NCBI RefSeq assembly: GCF_007744075.1
Contig: NZ_CP036266.1
Coordinates: 4,015,748-4,079,747 of the forward strand
DNA: 64,000 nucleotides
Origin: Gimesia chilikensis
Lineage (GTDB): Bacteria > Planctomycetota > Planctomycetia > Planctomycetales > Planctomycetaceae
Direction of reading: 5' to 3'
In this document: one piece after another, positions 12,609-23,799 of the stretch
Position numbering within the stretch: the stretch's first letter is position 1
How the letters are laid out: the number at the start of each line of letters is the position of its first letter
The notes under the pieces: model-generated
Told to the model about the DNA's origin: nothing
Seen by the model: the letters and a program-made list of their open reading frames with translations, nothing else
The model's database searches: none
Program-made: the position numbers and the translations under genes

Positions 12609-13310
12609 TCAGGTTGAATTTGATTCCGACTCAGTGAGAAGATCATTTCGTCGCTCGCGAGTTCGCTGCAGACTCTGCTCATGCCGCCAGCGCGCAATCT
12701 CCTGATGATTTCCACTTAATAATACTTCCGGAACTTCCATTCCACGAAAGTTTTGAGGCCGTGTGTACTGCGGATATTCGAGCAGTCCCGATTCCGAAAA
12801 GGAATCATACTTGGCACTGCTCTCGTCTCCGAGTACTCCGGGTATCAGCCGGATCACAGTCTCGATAATCAACATGGCCGGGACTTCCCCTCCATTGGTG
12901 ATGAAGTCGCCTGCCGAAATTTCCATTGGCTCCAGACCAATGCGGATTCGTTCGTCGAACCCCTCGTATCTTCCACACAATAAGGTGAGCTGTCGTTCTT
13001 GAGATAACTCCTGGGCCAGCTTCTGATTCAGTGTTTTCCCCTGGGGGGTCAACATGATCAGCTTACCTGGTTCTGGAACCACCTGTTGAACATGCTCTAC
13101 GCATTGATAGACCGTGTCACAGCCTATCAGCATCCCTGGTCCACCGCCGTAAGGGCGATCATCTACCGAGGCATGCTTGTCTGTTGCCCAGTCCCTGAAA
13201 TTCCAACGCTGAATCTCGACCAGTTGATTTTGAATCGCCCGCTTGAGCAACCCCTGCTCAAGATAGCTGTCAAACAGTTCGGGAAACAAAGTCAGAATAT
13301 CAAATCGCAT
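12609..13310 (-). CDS. trmD: tRNA (guanine-37-N1)-methyltransferase
   Basis: 233 residues from the ATG at 13310 ([13 protein letters not shown], the standard TrmD beginning; a GTG three codons upstream is less likely). The trefoil-knot SAM-binding region shows [13 protein letters not shown] and [15 protein letters not shown], and RPYGGGPGM is the conserved substrate-binding loop. TrmD methylates G37 next to the anticodon of tRNAs reading CNN codons and prevents +1 frameshifting. It lies between rpsP and rplS, as in most bacteria. Confidence 0.97.
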   Translation of the reverse strand: MRFDILTLFPELFDSYLEQGLLKRAIQNQLVEIQRWNFRDWATDKHASVDDRPYGGGPGMLIGCDTVYQCVEHVQQVVPEPGKLIMLTPQGKTLNQKLAQELSQERQLTLLCGRYEGFDERIRIGLEPMEISAGDFITNGGEVPAMLIIETVIRLIPGVLGDESSAKYDSFSESGLLEYPQYTRPQNFRGMEVPEVLLSGNHQEIARWRHEQSLQRTRERRNDLLTESESNST

Positions 13311-13352
13311 AATGCTCACTCACAGAGCAAAACGTCAGGGCTGACGCAGACC

Positions 13353-13748
13353 TTACTCTTCTGTCGGGGTTTCTTCAGTAGCGGTCTCTTCTGCAGGTGC
13401 TTCAGCTGTTTCTGCTGATTCGCCAGCTTCTGCTTCCGGTTCAGGAGCAGGAGGTTCTTTGGGAGCCTGCATGGGAGCCGGTGCCGCAGCGGAACCGAAT
13501 TTGTTTTTCTTGACCTTCTTGATCAGTGTTGCCACGTTTTCGGAAGGTTTCGCACCAACTGACATCCAGTAATCAACACGTTCCATGTCGATCGAGACGC
13601 GCTGTGCTTTGTCAGCGACGGAAGTGTCATAGGTACCAATTTCTTCGATCGCTTCACCGTCACGTTGTTTGCGTGAATCCATTACACAAATACGATAGAA
13701 CGGGCGATGTGTCCGGCCCATTCTTTTCATACGAATTCGAACTGCCAC
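13353..13748 (-). CDS. rpsP: 30S ribosomal protein S16 with acidic C-terminal extension
   Basis: The start chosen is the GTG at 13748, giving (M)AVRIRMKRMGRTHRPFYR, the universal S16 N-terminus, preceded by AAAGGAG at ideal spacing. The longer open frame upstream has no homology to S16. The core occupies about residues 1-80. A tail of about 50 residues rich in Ala, Pro and Glu follows, which most bacterial S16 proteins lack and which probably extends from the ribosome surface. It is co-transcribed with ffh upstream and trmD downstream. Confidence 0.95.
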   Translation of the reverse strand: MAVRIRMKRMGRTHRPFYRICVMDSRKQRDGEAIEEIGTYDTSVADKAQRVSIDMERVDYWMSVGAKPSENVATLIKKVKKNKFGSAAAPAPMQAPKEPPAPEPEAEAGESAETAEAPAEETATEETPTEE

Positions 13749-13823
13749 AAATTTCTCCTTTAGGATACTAACTCTAAACTTTGGAAGATACAAAAATTGA
13801 ATTCAATTGAGATCGCCTCTGAA

Positions 13824-15302
13824 TCAGCGATTCTTTTTTCGCTGCTTCTTTTTGGCTTTCTTGTCTTTTTTTCGTTTCTCACGCAGCTTGCTGATATCAC
13901 CACCACGCTTGCTGCGTTCTTTTTTCTTTGTCATGCCTCCCATGGGGTCCATCATGCCCCCGGAAGAGAGCTCGCGCATCGCTTTCATCTTGTCACGCAT
14001 GCCCATGCCGGCCATTTTCTGCATCATGCCGGCCATATTGTTGAAATCCTTGACCAGACGACTGATGTCCGATGGATCGGAGCCACTTCCCATGGCAATC
14101 CGGCGGCGACGGCTATGATCGATCAGTTCTGGATTTTCCCGTTCTGCGGGAGTCATCGAACCGATGATCGCATCAATCCGCTTCATTTCTGCACCAGGGT
14201 CGACATCCGGATTTGTATCCAGCAGTCCCCCCACTCCGGGAATCATTTTCATGATTTCCCGCATGGGCCCCATTTTGCGGATGGTCGCCATCTGCTTCTG
14301 GAAATCAGTCAGGGTAAATTTACCCTGTGCCATCCGGTTCTGGAGGTCGGCTGCCTCTTCTTCATTAAACTGCTGCTGCGCCTTCTCCACCAGGGAGACG
14401 ACATCGCCCATACCCAGAATCCGTCCTGCCATCCGGTCTGGATGGAATGTTTCCAGGCGATCAAGGGCTTCTCCGACACCGATAAACTTGATGGGAACTC
14501 CGGTGACTTCCTTCACACTCAGAGCGGCACCACCACGGGTGTCACCATCCAGTTTGGTCAGAATGACGCCATCCAGTTCCAGTGCTTCGTTGAACGCTTT
14601 GGCACTGTTGACAGCGTCCTGACCTGTCATCGCGTCGCAAGCGAAAATGACCTGGTCGGGCTGGAGCTTACGTTCGATCTGCTCCAGCTCTTTCATCAGG
14701 TCTTCGTCGATGTGCAGACGACCGGCGGTGTCGAGAATGACCGTATCGACATTCCCGAGTTTCTTCGCCTGGCTGAGACCATTCTGACAGACTTTGACGG
14801 CGTTGTTTCCGTCCGGAGCCTCTGCATGAACCGGCACTTCTACCTGACCGGCAATGACTTTTAACTGTTCAATCGCCGCAGGACGCTGCAAGTCGGCAGC
14901 GACGAGCATTGGCTTGCGTCCCTGCTCTTTCAGCAGGCGGGCCAGCTTACCACAGGTTGTGGTCTTACCACTCCCCTGCAGACCACACATCATAATGACG
15001 GTGATGCCTGACTTTTTGAAATCAAAACCGGGTTCGACCGGGCCCATCAGGTTGATCAGTTCCTGATGTACGATCCCGATGATCTGCTCATCAGGGCGAA
15101 CGGCTTTCAGAACTTTCTCACCAACTGCCTGCTCGGTCACCCGATCAATAAAGCTGGTGGCTATTTCATAATTAACGTCTGCTTCCAGCAACGCCTGTCT
15201 GACTTGGCGCAACCCGTCCCTGATATTGCCTTCGGTGAGCTTTCCACCCTTGGCAAGACCGGTGAGTGCATCTTTCAGATTGGCAGTTAATCCTTCAAAC
15301 AC
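13824..15302 (-). CDS. ffh: Signal recognition particle protein Ffh
   Basis: A full-length (492 residues) SRP54-type GTPase. The N domain is followed by the G domain with P-loop [19 protein letters not shown] and [10 protein letters not shown]. The methionine-rich M domain ([18 protein letters not shown]) binds 4.5S RNA and signal sequences. The C-terminus ends in a strongly basic tail of about 30 residues, mostly Lys and Arg, which is longer than in E. coli. Ffh delivers ribosomes translating inner-membrane proteins to FtsY. First gene of the ffh-rpsP-trmD-rplS unit. Confidence 0.97.
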   Translation of the reverse strand: MFEGLTANLKDALTGLAKGGKLTEGNIRDGLRQVRQALLEADVNYEIATSFIDRVTEQAVGEKVLKAVRPDEQIIGIVHQELINLMGPVEPGFDFKKSGITVIMMCGLQGSGKTTTCGKLARLLKEQGRKPMLVAADLQRPAAIEQLKVIAGQVEVPVHAEAPDGNNAVKVCQNGLSQAKKLGNVDTVILDTAGRLHIDEDLMKELEQIERKLQPDQVIFACDAMTGQDAVNSAKAFNEALELDGVILTKLDGDTRGGAALSVKEVTGVPIKFIGVGEALDRLETFHPDRMAGRILGMGDVVSLVEKAQQQFNEEEAADLQNRMAQGKFTLTDFQKQMATIRKMGPMREIMKMIPGVGGLLDTNPDVDPGAEMKRIDAIIGSMTPAERENPELIDHSRRRRIAMGSGSDPSDISRLVKDFNNMAGMMQKMAGMGMRDKMKAMRELSSGGMMDPMGGMTKKKERSKRGGDISKLREKRKKDKKAKKKQRKKNR

Positions 15303-15929
15303 TTTAGATAACCAGACCGTTAAATGTTAATCGTGGGTGCATTTATCGCCTGGAAAAGCGATAAAAACAGTGCCTCAAATCCGCTCGTTCTCAATGGAAG
15401 CTGAGCGCCAACACGCAACGTAAGCCAAGCAATATCCGCAGGTTAAGACACGCGGAGACTGTCGATTTCGCTGTTGGTATTCATGAAGTTATGATGAGGC
15501 AATAACTTGCATCAAGCCGTGGAGTTTAAAAACTGACTGAACAATACACAACGGTTCCAGCCCACCTTTTTAAAATTCTTACCCCTTTTGGTCCACAGAT
15601 TTCCTACAATGTTATACACAAGCCGCAACATTCTGCAATAATGTCATCAGGCAGTGGACTCTGAGTCAGCCGATTATCTGCCCCTGATGGGGCTGCAGCT
15701 GTTTTTTTGGATTTGTTGATCCCGGAAACCTTATAATCAGGCACCAGATCGTGTATGGTTCGTGATTGCGAAAGACTGCTCCCGCCTTAACTGGCCACCA
15801 GTACACAAGAACCGTCCAGCCTGCTAGCGTGTCACGTCTTTTTAGAGTGTGACCACAATTCATCACCGGCAAGACCTGGTCAAACGATTCTGTCAGAGAA
15901 CTATCCAAGTTGGAACGAAGAAAACGAAA
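15303..15929. promoter_or_regulatory. Divergent promoter region between ffh and leuC
   Basis: No gene is supported in these 627 bases. A TATAAT at 15732-15737 is a candidate -10 element for leuCD. At 15680-15708 a GCCCC-TGAT-GGGGC hairpin is followed, after 8 bases, by GTTTTTTT, which could be a weak terminator or attenuator, but it precedes the TATAAT and so would not act on a transcript starting there. Neither element is certain. Confidence 0.35.
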
Positions 15930-17351
15930 ATGAGTAACACACAAAACCTGTTTAACAAAGTCTGGGATTTACACGCTGTCAAAACTCTGGAATCCGGTCA
16001 GGATCAACTGCTGATCGGCCTGCACCTGATTCACGAAGTGACCAGTCCTCAAGCTTTTGAAATGTTACGCGACCGCGGTCTTAAAGTTCTGTTCCCCGAA
16101 CGGACCATTGCCACAGTCGACCACATCGTCCCCACTGAGAATCAGGCACGCCCTTTCGAAGACAATCTGGCAGAACAGATGATGTCCGCGATTGAGAAGA
16201 ACTGTGCCGAATTCGGTGTCACGCTGCTGGATGTCTCCGATGACCGTCAGGGAATCGTGCACGTCGTTGGACCAGAACAGGGACTGACACAACCCGGCAT
16301 GACAATCGTCTGTGGTGACAGCCATACGAGTACTCACGGTGCTTTTGGTTCAATCGCACTGGGAATCGGAACCAGCCAGGTTGCCCATGTGCTGGCCACC
16401 CAGACCATGGCACTGGGACGCCCTAAAGTCCGTCAGGTAAAAGTGAACGGCGAACTTGGACCAGGCGTAACCGCAAAGGATGTAACCCTTTACATCATTC
16501 GCAAACTGGGCGTTCAAGGTGGCGTTGGATACGCTTACGAATATGCCGGCGATGTCTTCGACCGAATGACGATGGAAGAGCGGATGACGGTCTGCAACAT
16601 GAGCATCGAGGGTGGTGCCCGCTGTGGATACATCAATCCCGACCAGACTACTGTCGATTACCTCCGGGGACGTCCGCATGCTCCTCAGGGAGAAGCCTTC
16701 GAAAAAGCAGCCGAATGGTGGCTCAGCCTGGCCTCTGGTCCGGATGCCGAGTTTGACGATCTTGTCGAATTCAATGCAGCTGATATCGAACCTACCGTGA
16801 CCTGGGGTATCACCCCCGCCCAATCCGTCGGCGTTTCCGAGTCGCTGCCCGCTGTCTCCAGCTATCCTGCAGACGAGCAGACACTGATCAAAGAAGCCTA
16901 TCGTTACATGGAACTCGAAGAGAACCAGCCGATCAAAGGCCAGAAGATCGACGTCGCTTTCATCGGCTCATGTACCAACTCGCGAATTTCCGACCTGCGT
17001 GAAGCAGCGAAAGTCGTCGAAGGACGACATGTGGCTGAACACGTTAAAGCCCTCGTTGTTCCCGGCTCTCAGCTGGTTCGTAAACAGGCCATCGAAGAAG
17101 GACTGGATAAAATCTTCATCGAAGCCGGCTTTGAATGGCGCGAAGCCGGTTGCTCCATGTGTCTGGCCATGAACCCGGACAAACTGGTGGGCAACCAGCT
17201 GTGTGCTTCTTCCAGCAACCGTAATTTCAAAGGACGACAGGGGAGCCCCACAGGCCGGACCCTGCTGATGAGCCCGACCATGGTTGCCGCTGCTGCCGTC
17301 AGTGGCTGCGTCACCGATGTCCGCGAACTGTCAGGTGCCGCTACCGCGTAA
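15930..17351 (+). CDS. leuC: 3-isopropylmalate dehydratase, large subunit
   Basis: 473 residues from the ATG at 15930 ([17 protein letters not shown]), the usual LeuC start; an upstream in-frame start would add 27 unrelated residues. Iron-sulfur ligands are visible in FIGSCTNSR and [12 protein letters not shown], and [13 protein letters not shown] is the aconitase-family signature. With LeuD it isomerises 2-isopropylmalate to 3-isopropylmalate in leucine synthesis. leuD follows after 73 bases on the same strand. Confidence 0.97.
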   Translation: MSNTQNLFNKVWDLHAVKTLESGQDQLLIGLHLIHEVTSPQAFEMLRDRGLKVLFPERTIATVDHIVPTENQARPFEDNLAEQMMSAIEKNCAEFGVTLLDVSDDRQGIVHVVGPEQGLTQPGMTIVCGDSHTSTHGAFGSIALGIGTSQVAHVLATQTMALGRPKVRQVKVNGELGPGVTAKDVTLYIIRKLGVQGGVGYAYEYAGDVFDRMTMEERMTVCNMSIEGGARCGYINPDQTTVDYLRGRPHAPQGEAFEKAAEWWLSLASGPDAEFDDLVEFNAADIEPTVTWGITPAQSVGVSESLPAVSSYPADEQTLIKEAYRYMELEENQPIKGQKIDVAFIGSCTNSRISDLREAAKVVEGRHVAEHVKALVVPGSQLVRKQAIEEGLDKIFIEAGFEWREAGCSMCLAMNPDKLVGNQLCASSSNRNFKGRQGSPTGRTLLMSPTMVAAAAVSGCVTDVRELSGAATA

Positions 17352-17424
17352 TCTGTCACGCTCACAGGACCGTCCAACCTTACGAACAGCCAATTCCATT
17401 TAAGATATATTTGAAGACCGAATC

Positions 17425-18015
17425 ATGACTAAAATTGAATCAGTAACCGGAACAGGTATCCCACTGCTGCTGGATGACATCGATACAGACCGCATCATTC
17501 CCGCCCGTTTTCTGCGGTGCGTGACCTTTGAAGGTCTGGGAGAACATGCATTCGAAGACGATCGCCTGCAGGACCCCGAACATCCGTTCGATAAACCCCA
17601 ATACCAGAACGCGTCCATCCTGATCGGCGGACGAAATTTCGGCTGTGGTTCTTCGCGTGAACACGCCCCTCAGTCATTGATCCGCTGGGGAATCCAGGCG
17701 ATTATCGCTGAATCATATGCAGAAATTTTCTTCGGAAACTGCACCTCACTGGGTGTGCCCGCCGTCTGTGCTTCGCGTAAAGCGCTGGAACAACTGGATC
17801 AGGCTGTGAAGGCCAATCCCGACCAGGAAATCACTGTCGACCTGCTGGCAATGAAGGTTTGCTGTGGAGATCAGGAGTTCGATTGTACGCTGCCTGACAA
17901 CGCACGCTCTGCCTTGACCACAGGTACCTATGACTTCCTGGCACAGCTGCTCAAGAGTACTGACGAAATCAAAGACCGGGCCGCTGATGTGCCTTACTTT
18001 ACTTCGTTTGCCTGA
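17425..18015 (+). CDS. leuD: 3-isopropylmalate dehydratase, small subunit
   Basis: 196 residues containing the swivel domain of the aconitase family: [18 protein letters not shown] near the N-terminus and [15 protein letters not shown] in the middle, which positions the substrate over the iron-sulfur cluster of LeuC. Size and motifs are normal for LeuD. It forms a two-gene unit with leuC, and a hairpin 17 bases after the stop probably ends the transcript. Confidence 0.97.
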   Translation: MTKIESVTGTGIPLLLDDIDTDRIIPARFLRCVTFEGLGEHAFEDDRLQDPEHPFDKPQYQNASILIGGRNFGCGSSREHAPQSLIRWGIQAIIAESYAEIFFGNCTSLGVPAVCASRKALEQLDQAVKANPDQEITVDLLAMKVCCGDQEFDCTLPDNARSALTTGTYDFLAQLLKSTDEIKDRAADVPYFTSFA

Positions 18016-18031
18016 GTCAACGCGTTCAGAT

Positions 18032-18064
18032 CTCCGCCTGTTTCAGAACGGGCGGAGGTTTCGG
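18032..18064 (+). terminator. Probable terminator of leuCD
   Basis: CTCCGCC at 18032-18038 pairs with GGCGGAG at 18051-18057, followed by GTTTCGG. The T-tract is short, so termination may be incomplete. The position directly after leuD supports the call. Confidence 0.5.
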
Positions 18065-18109
18065 TGTCTGTCAGGCAAGCGCACGACTTGACATACCCAA
18101 GATGTCCCC

Positions 18110-19213
18110 ATGTCTGAAAAAAAATCGACAAGTAATCGGCGAGACTTTCTGACCGGCCGCGTCCTGAAACAGGCTGCGGAGCGGGTCGGTAATGATATTG
18201 CTGATTACCTGAATGATGCGACGGAAGATTTTGCGGCCCCCTCCGGTGGCTCGACAATCCGCCTGAGCACACGGGCCATGGCAACTGAGTTTGCGGTTGT
18301 CATGAATCCTGGCCCCAGTCAACAGGTGATGCACGCCTCCGATGCTCTGGACCTGATCCATGAGCTCGAACATCTGATGACAGTCTACAAGCCCACAAGT
18401 GAGATGTCGCGCGTCAATGCTCAGGCCGCGAACGGTGCCGTCTCCATGGATCCGCGACTGTTTGAAATTCTGGACCGCTCACGCGAAATCTGCGTTGATA
18501 CGAAGGGTGGCTTTGATCCCTCCTCCGGTCCTTTGATTGCCCTCTGGCGGGAATGCCGCCTGCAGGGGCGGATTCCTACTGAAAAAGAGATTTCAGACTG
18601 CCTGTCCCACACCGGCATCGATCAGTTCGAATTTGACAACCTGGCCCACACCATCCGTTATCGTTCGCCCCAAAATGAACTCAACCTGGGAGGCATCGGC
18701 AAAGGCTATGCCCTGGACCAGGCCGGACGGTTTCTGCTCGACCAGGAACTGGAAGACTGGCTCTTCTACGGCGGCTTCAGCAGTATTCTGGCCAGGGGCA
18801 CACACAATCAACTGCCAGGCTGGCCAATCGGTATTAAAAACCCGCTGTTTACCAGCCAGCGACTGGGAACAATTCTGCTCAAGGACTGCTCGATGTCGAC
18901 CAGCGGTTCTTCCGTGCAGCATTTTCGGCATCAAGGGAAGCGTTACGGGCATATTCTCGACCCCAGAACAGGCTGGCCGGTCTCAGAATTACTGTCTGTA
19001 ACGGTTATTGCCCCTGATGCAGCCCTGGCAGACGCACTTTCCACCGCTTTTTACGTAATCGGCATCGAAAAGGCTCTGGAGTATTGCGATAATCATACAG
19101 AAATCGGTACGATCTTAATTCCCCCGCCTGCGCATGGCAGAAAACTCTCTCCGGTGATTCGTGGAATCCCCAATGAGTTTCTGTTCCTGGACCGCGACCA
19201 ATTGTTGTCATAA
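18110..19213 (+). CDS. apbE: FAD:protein FMN transferase (ApbE family)
   Basis: 367 residues. The ApbE core begins near residue 50 (TRAMATEFAVV) and shows NLGGIGKGYALD and HILDPRTGWPV, the FAD- and metal-binding signatures. The enzyme attaches FMN covalently to a threonine of target proteins such as Rnf/Nqr subunits. The N-terminus carries NRRDFLTGR, a twin-arginine-like pair, but no hydrophobic stretch follows, so export by Tat is doubtful. No Nqr/Rnf gene is nearby. Confidence 0.9.
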   Translation: MSEKKSTSNRRDFLTGRVLKQAAERVGNDIADYLNDATEDFAAPSGGSTIRLSTRAMATEFAVVMNPGPSQQVMHASDALDLIHELEHLMTVYKPTSEMSRVNAQAANGAVSMDPRLFEILDRSREICVDTKGGFDPSSGPLIALWRECRLQGRIPTEKEISDCLSHTGIDQFEFDNLAHTIRYRSPQNELNLGGIGKGYALDQAGRFLLDQELEDWLFYGGFSSILARGTHNQLPGWPIGIKNPLFTSQRLGTILLKDCSMSTSGSSVQHFRHQGKRYGHILDPRTGWPVSELLSVTVIAPDAALADALSTAFYVIGIEKALEYCDNHTEIGTILIPPPAHGRKLSPVIRGIPNEFLFLDRDQLLS

Positions 19214-19473
19214 CTGTTTGTCGCTATAAGGGAATCTTCAACAGAACAGACTGATTTCCGGCAATTGTTTTCTCTTCACCAGAGAGGCCTGCCTGCCCTG
19301 TTCTGATGAATGCTGATCTCAGACAAGACAGCCAATGTCCTGTCGTCTTCAGCGTCGTCCGCCTGTCAGAATTCAGCACAGATTGTCTCTGCTGATCACA
19401 CAGCGTCGCGACCACCATTACGGAATCACAAGCCAAACCCATAGAAATCCCCTAAAATCAAGAGGATTGACGA

Positions 19474-20715
19474 GTGCAAGATTTAAAGAAAATTACAGGG
19501 ATTGCCATCCTGTTCATCGTTGTCTTACGCCTTTCCATCGGCTGGCAGCTGTTGTACGAAGGCATGTGGAAAATTGAAACGCTCAGTTCGACCAGGCCCT
19601 GGACCGCTGCGGGCTATCTGAATAATGCCAAAGGCCCTTTCCGCGATCAGTTCCGGGATATGACAGGCGACCCCAATGACCTGAACTGGCTGGATGCAGA
19701 CAAAGTCAAAGCCAAGTGGACTGCCTGGGAACAACGTTTCCTGAACCACTACCCGAACCTGACCGACGAACAGAAGTCCCGTCTACACCAGATGATCCAT
19801 GGCAATAAATATTTTGCTGCTAAACTGAGTGCCTTACCGCCTGAAGTCAAAATCGACGGCAGCCTTGGAAGCGTGGTCAGCTACGATCCTGAACGTCAGT
19901 TGCTGCTCATCGATGGTGAAAAGCACATCACACCTCGCGAAAAACAGCGATTGCAGTCGATGGTGCCCGTCAAAAAAGGAGCCGATGGTAAACTGACTGG
20001 CGGTACCGAACTCGATCGCGAATTCTACGACGCTGTTGATAAGGCCTATGCTCGCTCCTCACGTCTGAGCTACATCGAAAAAATGCAGGCTTCGCTGCGG
20101 GGGAATCCCGAACTGGCAGGGGAGATTGATGTCGAGCAGGAAGGAACGATCGACGGAAAACGGATCGGTAAGATCGAACAGTACAAGATCGCCCTGGATC
20201 GCTACGAACAGAAACTGGCCAAGGCGGACCAGGATTACAAAGTCGATCATCTCAACAAAATCTGGTCTGAAATCCAGCAGATGAAAGGCGAACTGGTCAA
20301 CCCGATTCGCGCCATGGAAGACGAAATGGAGTCGGAAGCCCGGGAGCTTCTGACAGCCGAGCAACTCGCAGCCGGACCGGTTCCACCGGAAAACACACAG
20401 ATCCACCGGGTCAACATGATGACCATCGCCAGCTTGACGGTTCTGGGAATCCTGTTGCTGATTGGCCTGGGAACCCGCGTCGCAGCCATCGCTGCAGCCG
20501 GCATGCTGCTTTCCTTCTATCTGGTAATGCCTCCCTGGCCGGGAGTTCCTGAAGCACCAGGTCCGGAACACAGCTTCATCGTCAACAAGAACCTGATCGA
20601 AGTCCTCGCACTCCTGGCGATCGCTGCACTGCCGACCGGTACCTGGTTTGGCATTGATGGACTGTTTTACCGATTTTTCCAGAAACGGAAAAAAACAGCG
20701 AATAAAGCCAGTTAA
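19474..20715 (+). CDS. DoxX-family membrane protein with large internal soluble domain
   Basis: 413 residues starting at a GTG after AAGAGGATTGACGA. A hydrophobic helix at residues 5-25 is followed by about 290 mostly hydrophilic residues rich in Lys, Glu and Gln with coiled-coil character. Three or four hydrophobic helices complete the DoxX bundle at about residues 315-400 (MMTIASLTVLGILLLIGLG). The insert splits helix 1 from the others and is probably extracytoplasmic. Function unknown; DoxX relatives take part in redox or quinone-linked processes. A Gfo/Idh/MocA gene follows on the same strand. Confidence 0.75.
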   Translation: MQDLKKITGIAILFIVVLRLSIGWQLLYEGMWKIETLSSTRPWTAAGYLNNAKGPFRDQFRDMTGDPNDLNWLDADKVKAKWTAWEQRFLNHYPNLTDEQKSRLHQMIHGNKYFAAKLSALPPEVKIDGSLGSVVSYDPERQLLLIDGEKHITPREKQRLQSMVPVKKGADGKLTGGTELDREFYDAVDKAYARSSRLSYIEKMQASLRGNPELAGEIDVEQEGTIDGKRIGKIEQYKIALDRYEQKLAKADQDYKVDHLNKIWSEIQQMKGELVNPIRAMEDEMESEARELLTAEQLAAGPVPPENTQIHRVNMMTIASLTVLGILLLIGLGTRVAAIAAAGMLLSFYLVMPPWPGVPEAPGPEHSFIVNKNLIEVLALLAIAALPTGTWFGIDGLFYRFFQKRKKTANKAS

Positions 20716-20847
20716 ATCAGGACCAAGTAACGTAATAAGTAAAGGTACAGCTTACAAACGCCTTATTTCCCACCTATAATAACCACTAAACCTTAAATTT
20801 CCTCCAATAAGGTAACACTTACGCGTTGCGTACCAGGGAGAACCAAT

Positions 20848-22395
20848 ATGAATTTGACACCTGAACAGGAACAGATCGGTAAAGACAACTTCAACGAAGC
20901 AGTTTCGTTTACTCGACGTGATTTCATCACGACCGCTGCTGCAGCGACAACTGGCTTGGGAGCCGCCTACTTCGGCTATGAGAAGCTCAAAGGTAAGCCG
21001 GTAAAAGTTGGTTTTATCGGCACCGGTGATGAAGGCAGCGTGCTTATCACACAGCACCCGCCCGAATACATGGAGATCGTGGCGATTGCCGATTTGCGGC
21101 CTTCCAACCGCAAGAAAGCAATGCACGGTCACGGCAACGAACACCGCGTCGGCCTGATCAACAAACTGGGTGATGAAAAAGCAGCCAAGATCAAACAGTT
21201 TGATGACCATAAAAAACTGATCGCCGCCAAGGACCAACTGGGTCTGGAAGCAGTCGTCATCGCTGTTCCCCTGAGCCAGCATGCTCCGATCGCCATGGCA
21301 GCCCTGGATGCAGGACTGCATGTGCTCTCAGAAAAACTGATGGCTCACAACATCACCGAGTGTAAAGAGCTTATCAAAAAAGCCCGCGAGAAAAACCTGC
21401 TGCTGGCTGTAGGTCACCAGCGTCATTACAGCGTTCTGTACGATAACGCCAACCAGCTGGTCAAAACCGGTCTGCTGGGTGATATTCGTCACATCCGCGC
21501 TCAATGGCACCGCAACAACAGCTTCCCCGGTCGTGACAGCTGGCGGAAAGGTGTCCCCAAAGAGGACAAAGCAGCCCTGGAGAAAGTAGTCCAGGAATAC
21601 GGCTACGACAATATGGACGAGCTCATCAACTGGCGTCTGTACAACAAAACCGGTGGCGGTCTGATGGCAGAGCTAGGTAGTCACCAATTGGACGCTTGCA
21701 GTATCTTCCTGGGTAAAGTTCATCCGCTGGCCGTTCAGGGTTACGGCGGGAAAAACTTCTACGGTGTCAAAGGCATCGGATCCAAGGACAAACAGGAAGA
21801 TGATCGCGAGATCGACGATCACGTCTACGTGACCTTCGAATTCCCAGGTCCTCACTACGATCCGGAAACGAATCCGCGTGACATCTGCATCGTGACTTAC
21901 TCCTCGATCAACACCAACCGCTGGGAACCTTACGGTGAAACCGTCCTCGGTAGCCGGGGAACCCTGATCATGAAAACCGAAAAAGAAGCCCTGCTCTTCA
22001 AAGAAGCCAGTCCTTCTACCGGTGGCGGTGGTCCTGATCAGCGTTTGTGGGTCATCAAGTCCAGCGATGGAAGTGGCCCGGTTCTGGATGCATACGAAAC
22101 GACAGCACCTTCCGCTGCCGCTTCAGATACGACCAAAGCCATGGGTGACAAGATCAGCCGCGGTTATACAGAAGAGATGGAACACTTCTGCCACTGTATT
22201 CGTACCGACAACCACAAAGGTCCTCTCGAAGGCGGCCTGAAGTGTAACGGTACGGTCGCGATGGCAGATGCGATTATGGCACTCACAGCCAACCTGGCCA
22301 TGAAGCACAAAGTCCGCATCGAGTTCAAACCGGAATGGTTCGATCCCGATAACCCGGCCACACCGGAAGCCGACTTTGCAGATAAAACTGCCTGA
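20848..22395 (+). CDS. Gfo/Idh/MocA-family oxidoreductase, probable Tat export
   Basis: 515 residues. The N-terminus has a twin-arginine motif [21 protein letters not shown], consistent with Tat export of a folded cofactor-bound enzyme. Next is the Rossmann motif [10 protein letters not shown] (residues about 52-61), then LSEKLMAHN, the EKP-like motif of the family with Pro replaced, and GHQRHY. The C-terminal domain contains [14 protein letters not shown]. Planctomycetes have many such secreted oxidoreductases, thought to act on sugars or inositols. An AGGGAGAACCAAT site precedes the ATG, and a strong terminator follows the gene. Confidence 0.85.
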   Translation: MNLTPEQEQIGKDNFNEAVSFTRRDFITTAAAATTGLGAAYFGYEKLKGKPVKVGFIGTGDEGSVLITQHPPEYMEIVAIADLRPSNRKKAMHGHGNEHRVGLINKLGDEKAAKIKQFDDHKKLIAAKDQLGLEAVVIAVPLSQHAPIAMAALDAGLHVLSEKLMAHNITECKELIKKAREKNLLLAVGHQRHYSVLYDNANQLVKTGLLGDIRHIRAQWHRNNSFPGRDSWRKGVPKEDKAALEKVVQEYGYDNMDELINWRLYNKTGGGLMAELGSHQLDACSIFLGKVHPLAVQGYGGKNFYGVKGIGSKDKQEDDREIDDHVYVTFEFPGPHYDPETNPRDICIVTYSSINTNRWEPYGETVLGSRGTLIMKTEKEALLFKEASPSTGGGGPDQRLWVIKSSDGSGPVLDAYETTAPSAAASDTTKAMGDKISRGYTEEMEHFCHCIRTDNHKGPLEGGLKCNGTVAMADAIMALTANLAMKHKVRIEFKPEWFDPDNPATPEADFADKTA

Positions 22396-22438
22396 GTGCG
22401 GTCTATTGAATTCCAACTCGAATTCGACAATGATTCAA

Positions 22439-22477
22439 CAATGCCGAGGAGTCCTATCCTCGGCATTGTTTCTTTTT
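22439..22477 (+). terminator. Rho-independent terminator after the oxidoreductase gene
   Basis: CAATGCCGAGGA at 22439-22450 pairs perfectly with TCCTCGGCATTG at 22457-22468 (12 bp, 6-base loop), followed by TTTCTTTTT. A textbook intrinsic terminator. Confidence 0.92.
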
Positions 22478-22512
22478 AAACCGTACTGACTTCTGCTTCA
22501 AAGGGGATCCAC

Positions 22513-23799
22513 GTGTCGGAAGGACGCAAGGCAGGCCTGTTTCTCATCTTCGTAACTGTTTTTATTGATCTGCTCGGTTTTGGAATCGTACTCCCCCTGC
22601 TCCCGCGATATGGAGAGCATTTTGAAGCAGGCGGTACCACGCTCGGACTGTTAATGGCATCCTTTTCCGCCATGCAGTTTCTGTTCGCTCCGATCTGGGG
22701 ACGCCTGTCCGACCGTGTAGGACGCCGGCCGATTTTGATTCTGGGACTCGTGGGCTCCACCTTCTTCTACGGCCTGTTTGGTTTCGCGACCTCACTGGGT
22801 AATACAGGAACATTTCTGGGGATCGGCGCATTAACCTGGCTGTTTATTACACGGATCGGAGCCGGCATCGCCGGAGCCACGATTCCGACAGCACAAGCAT
22901 ACATCGCCGACATTACCGGTCCCAAAGAGCGCGGTAAAGGCATGGCCCTGATCGGTGCCGCCTTCGGTATCGGATTTACGTTCGGTCCACTCATCGGTGC
23001 TGCTTTTGTTTCTGCAGAAGCGGGAGCGACTCCCAGCGCTGCTCCCGGCTATGTGGCCAGCGTGCTCTCTGGCATCGCTGCCCTGCTGTCCATTTTCAAA
23101 TTACCGGAATCACTCCAGCAGAAAACGACAGAGTCACTTACTCGTCGCCACCACTGGTTTGATATCGCCAGCTTCAGGCATGCGCTCTCAAAACCACGGA
23201 TCGGCCTGATCCTGTTGACCATCTTTTTAACCACCTTCGCCTTTGCCCAGTTCGAATCCACCCTCTCACTGCTCACGCAGGAACTCGGATTCGCTGCCCG
23301 CAGCAACTTCTTCATCTTTGCTTACATTGGTCTGATCCTGACGCTCAGCCAGGGCATTCTTGTGCGACGGCTGATCCCCAAGCTGGGAGAATTTCGCATG
23401 GGGCTCATCGGAATCGTCTTAATGGTGATTGGGCTGTTATTAATCGGAGTCGCCGGAAATTCCGGTTCCTACCCTCTGCTCTACGCGGTTCTCCCCATCT
23501 CAGTGATCGGCTTTTCCGCCACCACCCCTTCCCTGCAGTCTCTGCTTTCGCTGAATACTTCAGAGGATGAACAGGGAGGAATTCTAGGAGTCGGCCAGAG
23601 TATCTCAGCTCTCGCACGAATCCTGGGACCGCTAGCCGGGATCATTCTGTTCAAGGGGACCAGTAATGGACTGGTTGCCGGCAGCATCACCGCTCCCTAC
23701 TGGGCGGGAGCAGGGATCATGGTATTGGGACTGCTGTTGATGAGCGGTCTTAAATCAGGCAATTCAGAATCGAATGTTTCTACACAAGTCGAAACTTAA
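22513..23799 (+). CDS. MFS transporter (TetA-like DHA1 family)
   Basis: 428 residues starting at GTG. Twelve hydrophobic segments are apparent, with the DHA1 family start FIDLLGFGIVLPLLPRY and the MFS loop motif GRLSDRVGRRPIL between helices 2 and 3. This is the drug/H+ antiporter group to which TetA belongs, but such proteins are common chromosomal exporters and resistance cannot be inferred. The gene lies directly after the terminator of the oxidoreductase gene and has no obvious partner. Confidence 0.88.
   Translation: MSEGRKAGLFLIFVTVFIDLLGFGIVLPLLPRYGEHFEAGGTTLGLLMASFSAMQFLFAPIWGRLSDRVGRRPILILGLVGSTFFYGLFGFATSLGNTGTFLGIGALTWLFITRIGAGIAGATIPTAQAYIADITGPKERGKGMALIGAAFGIGFTFGPLIGAAFVSAEAGATPSAAPGYVASVLSGIAALLSIFKLPESLQQKTTESLTRRHHWFDIASFRHALSKPRIGLILLTIFLTTFAFAQFESTLSLLTQELGFAARSNFFIFAYIGLILTLSQGILVRRLIPKLGEFRMGLIGIVLMVIGLLLIGVAGNSGSYPLLYAVLPISVIGFSATTPSLQSLLSLNTSEDEQGGILGVGQSISALARILGPLAGIILFKGTSNGLVAGSITAPYWAGAGIMVLGLLLMSGLKSGNSESNVSTQVET

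Noticed and set aside
22513-23799. Tetracycline resistance gene tet
   Set aside because: The DHA1 motifs only show a proton-driven exporter; substrate cannot be inferred and the gene lies in the core region.
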